From: SURF-28 sp034521465
Lineage (GTDB): Bacteria > Bacteroidota > Ignavibacteria > Ignavibacteriales > Melioribacteraceae
Length of the DNA: 64,000 nucleotides
Direction of reading: 5' to 3'
Assembly (NCBI GenBank): GCA_034521465.1
Contig: JAXHMN010000011.1
Coordinates: 656,077 to 720,076 of the forward strand
Within the stretch, counting starts at the first letter, position 1, and every line of letters begins with the position of its first letter. The position numbers and the translations under genes were made by a program. Shown one piece after another: positions 61,193-64,000 of this stretch. The notes beneath the pieces were generated by a model. It saw nothing but the letters and a program-made list of their open reading frames with translations, ran no database searches and was not told the origin of the DNA.

Positions 61193-62164
61193 ATGTCTGA
61201 ACAAAAAATTTTGATTATTGGTGGCGCCGGTTACATCGGAAGTCACATCACACATGATTTAATAGAAGCAGGATACCAAACTGTAGTTCTCGATAACCTA
61301 TCAACCGGATTAAAACAAAACCTTCACCCCGATTCAAAATTTATTAATGGTGATATTCTAAATAAATCTGATCTTGATAAAGCTTTTGCAGAAAAGATTG
61401 ACGTCGTTTTTCATTTTGCAGCATTAAAAGCCGCAGGTGATTCGATGATACACCCGATCAAGTTTGCCGAAGGAAATATTACCGGAAGTTTGAACATCAT
61501 TTCTAAAATGGTTGAGTATAATGTTGACAAAATTATTTTCTCTTCCTCGGCTGCAGTTTACGGTGAACCGCAGTATTTACCAATTGATGAAGATCATCCT
61601 AAAAATCCAACCAACTATTATGGATATACAAAAATAGCCATCGAAGAAAATTTGAAGTGGTTCAGCAAACTACATGGAATCAACTTCGCTGCTTTACGTT
61701 ATTTTAACGCAACGGGTTACGATGTTAGAGGAAGAATAAACGGTCAAGAAAAAGATACAACAAACCTTTCACCAATTGTTATGGAAGTCGCAGCCGGAGC
61801 ACGCGAAACGCTGCAAGTCTTTGGTGATGATTACGAAACAGAAGACGGCACTTGTATCCGCGATTATATTCATGTAAATGATCTTTCCGATGCACACCTT
61901 AAAGCGATGGATTATTTATTTGATAAGAAAGAAAATCTCATAGTTAATCTTGGCACAAACAAAGGAAGCAGTGTACTTGAAGTAATTAAAGCAGCGGAAG
62001 ACGCAGTCGGCAAAAAAATAACCTATAAAGTTGTTGACCGCAGACCTGGCGATCCGGCAAATTTGGTTGCATCATATGAAAGAGCAGAAAAGCTGCTTGG
62101 TTGGAAAGCGCAGCATTCAGACTTACACACAATCTTTAAGAGCATGAAACCGGTTTATTTGTAA
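61193..62164 (+). CDS. galE: UDP-glucose 4-epimerase
   Basis: It is intact, 323 aa, preceded by GGAAGGA. NAD motif GGAGYIGSH is at residues 10-18, catalytic Ser118-120 (FSSSAAVYGEP) and the Tyr143-x3-Lys147 pair (NYYGYTKIA). ALRYFNATG, CIRDYIHVNDL and VDRRPGDPA are GalE signatures. It interconverts UDP-glucose and UDP-galactose for cell-surface glycans. Its stop is directly adjacent to the stop of the convergent kinase, with no room for a separate terminator. Confidence 0.94.
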   Translation: MSEQKILIIGGAGYIGSHITHDLIEAGYQTVVLDNLSTGLKQNLHPDSKFINGDILNKSDLDKAFAEKIDVVFHFAALKAAGDSMIHPIKFAEGNITGSLNIISKMVEYNVDKIIFSSSAAVYGEPQYLPIDEDHPKNPTNYYGYTKIAIEENLKWFSKLHGINFAALRYFNATGYDVRGRINGQEKDTTNLSPIVMEVAAGARETLQVFGDDYETEDGTCIRDYIHVNDLSDAHLKAMDYLFDKKENLIVNLGTNKGSSVLEVIKAAEDAVGKKITYKVVDRRPGDPANLVASYERAEKLLGWKAQHSDLHTIFKSMKPVYL

Positions 62165-64000
62165 CTAATTCTTTTGTGGTATACAAAAAGTAAATTCGGT
62201 TCCTTCATCCAATTTGGATTTAACTTTTATTTCTCCATTATGGTTATCAATAAATTCTTTACATAAACTCAGTCCGATACCTGTACCTTTTTCACCGGCT
62301 GTACCTCTCTGGGATTGTAAAAAGTCTGATTTAAATAAATTCTTCTGAATCTCTTCATTCATACCGATACCGTTATCTTTAACGGAAATATAAAATGAGT
62401 GATTGGTTTTTGATGAAAGATAGATCTTACCATTATTTGTACTGTATTTAATAGCGTTAGAGAGCAAGTTTCTCAGAATTATTTCAATCATATTACTATC
62501 GGCAAAGATTTCTTTGTCCTCTATCTTGTTCTCAACGTTGATATATTTTTTATCTAATTGTGGTTTGAGGTTTGATATGACTTGATCGGCTAATTCTCTG
62601 ATATTAAACTTCTCGGGGTTATACTCGATCATACCTCTTCTTGCAGCCGAAAGGTTTAATAGATTTTCAAGTAATGCATATGTAGAATTGGCAGTTGTTT
62701 CAAGATCATTAATACATTTCTTTTTATCATCTTCATCAAGTGATTCGTCTTTCAATAACTGGATATAACCTTGAAGAGTGAAAAATGGATTTCTCAAGTC
62801 ATGAGATAGAATTGAAAAGAGTTTGTCTTTAGAATCATTGCTCTTTTGTAATTCGTCTGGTGAGTTTCTTTTTAAGTCTATAACGCCAGAATAAAACGAA
62901 AGTTAAAAAACTAACGAGGACTAAAATTGCAATTAGATATAGTTCTTCAATTCTTTGTATTTCCAAAGAGCGTTCGCTTTCTCTCAATTTTTGTTGCACG
63001 TCAAAGTTGTTTTGCAATTCGGATAAAGTTTCATACTGTTGAGCCAAATAAAGAGAATCATACATTTCGATAAAACTATCAAAATGAGAAATTGCTAAAT
63101 CAAACTCCTCTAGATTTAGATAAAATCTTGCAATTGTTTTATATGTCTCAATTAACTTTAAAGGAACGTCTAATTCTTTAGCTAATTCGAGTGCGCTGAA
63201 TAATTCTTCTTCACCTTCTTCTTTTCTGTTTGTCTTAGAATAGATCAGCGCCTTGCCTAGTTTATTATCAATTATACCATATACGTGATCTCGCTCTTCA
63301 TTTAATTTCAACGATTGATCAATATGCTTTAGAGCTGCATCATATTCTTTCTCCATGAAAAAAATATTCCCGATTCCGTCCAAACTAAAAGCCATCCATT
63401 TTTTATTATCTATCTCTTTATTATGTTCATAAGATTTTTGATAATACTTCATGGCAGTTTCGTAATCGCCTATCTCAAAATAAACATCGCCAAGTTGATG
63501 TTGAGCGGAAGCAAAACCAAGCTTATTATTTAGTTTTTTCCTTATGTTAATTGCTTCATTAAAATGTTCTATCGCTGATTCGTAATTTTCTTCAAGACCA
63601 TGCGCCAATCCAAAGTTTATGTGACTATAGGCAATTGCGAGTGAATCGTTTGCAGCTTCAGAATAATTCATTGAGCGTTCGGCATAATCTAAAGCAAGCG
63701 GTGCATTGCCGGTTAAGTAATAAACATCACCCAAATTGTTATATGAATAACCGATGCGGAGTGTATCGTTGAATTGTAACGCAATCTCCAACGCAGTATG
63801 AAAGTAGGGGACAGCTTCCTTTATTCTATATTGATAATGTAATAGAATCACACCAACATAATTGCTTGCAATTCCGAGTTCATTTGTAAAACCAAGACTA
63901 TCAGCCAGCTTAATTGCTTGCTTACCGTAACGCAATGCGTTGTCGGTATCTCGTTCTCGCAGACTCCAGCTTAGGTTAGAGAGGTAAGTGATTTTTTCTT
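62165..64000 (-). CDS. TPR-containing membrane sensor histidine kinase (start beyond window), one frameshift
   Basis: The frame is open to base 64000 (ITYLSNLSWSLRERDTDNAL), so the N-terminus is missing. About seven TPR units follow (e.g. SYNNLGDVYYLTGNAPLALD, SAQHQLGDVYFEIGDYETAM, SLDGIGNIFFMEKEYDAALK), then a coiled linker and a membrane helix (LYLIAILVLVSFLTFVLFW). One extra A near 62845 shifts from KKKLT to DELQKSNDSKDKLFSILSHD, whose His is the phosphoacceptor (SHDLRNPF). The HATPase has NLLSNAIKYS and GEKGTGIGLSLCKEF. This TPR-TM-kinase layout is common in Bacteroidota and their relatives. No regulator is adjacent. Confidence 0.88.

Overview
The window looks like chromosome from a member of the Ignavibacteria (Bacteroidota/Chlorobi group). 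Evidence: it carries type IX secretion (T9SS) genes (a Plug/DUF5103 protein, SprA and PorX); a secreted protein has the YPNPFNP sorting-module signature; gene order is low-GC and tightly overlapping; TTG starts are frequent; and one promoter (47281-47311) matches the Bacteroidota consensus TTTG-N19-TAnnTTTG. No rRNA, tRNA, CRISPR array or insertion sequence was seen.

Layout. 1-7.8 kb: envelope genes (DUF4097, T9SS Plug, Gfo/Idh/MocA oxidoreductase, lipoprotein, ROK kinase, LptD, NYN-domain protein). 7.8-15.1 kb: an accessory-looking stretch with palindromic repeats, a HigBA remnant, NDH-2, a nitrilase-family amidase, a secreted HExxH protein with an internal sorting module, and an AbiE-type toxin-antitoxin pair. 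15.2-21 kb: SpmA/SpmB-like membrane protein, 2-hydroxyacid dehydrogenase, alanine dehydrogenase, CoA-transferase and phosphoesterase. 21.2-32.3 kb: a collinear block sprA-porX-tsaE-tsaB-DUF1573-accD. 32.3-34.3 kb, minus strand: cysteine desulfurase and birA. 34.6-41 kb: dnaK, M1 peptidase, membrane protein, def, fmt. 41-46.7 kb: sulfur amino-acid genes (cysteine synthase, cystathionine beta-synthase, cystathionine gamma-synthase/lyase, O-acetylhomoserine sulfhydrylase) plus an orphan HicB. 46.7-47.5 kb: YefM-YoeB and a tandem hairpin repeat. 47.5-51.8 kb, minus strand: heat-shock cluster hsp20 x3-dnaJ-htpG. 52-64 kb: mannose-1-phosphate guanylyltransferase, large PAS sensor kinases, response regulators, galE and a TPR kinase running off the right edge.

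An important caveat: about half of the genes, including dnaK, htpG, tsaB and sprA, are broken by one or a few single-base frameshifts, mostly at homopolymers, yet both sides read as one normal protein. I treat these as probable sequencing or assembly indels and give full gene spans across the shifts. The density is worst at 7.3-16.8 kb.

The most interesting signal is regulatory. dnaK and the hsp20-dnaJ-htpG cluster lie 15 kb apart on opposite strands, but both have the same 25-bp inverted repeat followed 15-16 bp later by TGGCAC, a sigma-54-like -24 element. This suggests a shared heat-shock control module distinct from CIRCE.
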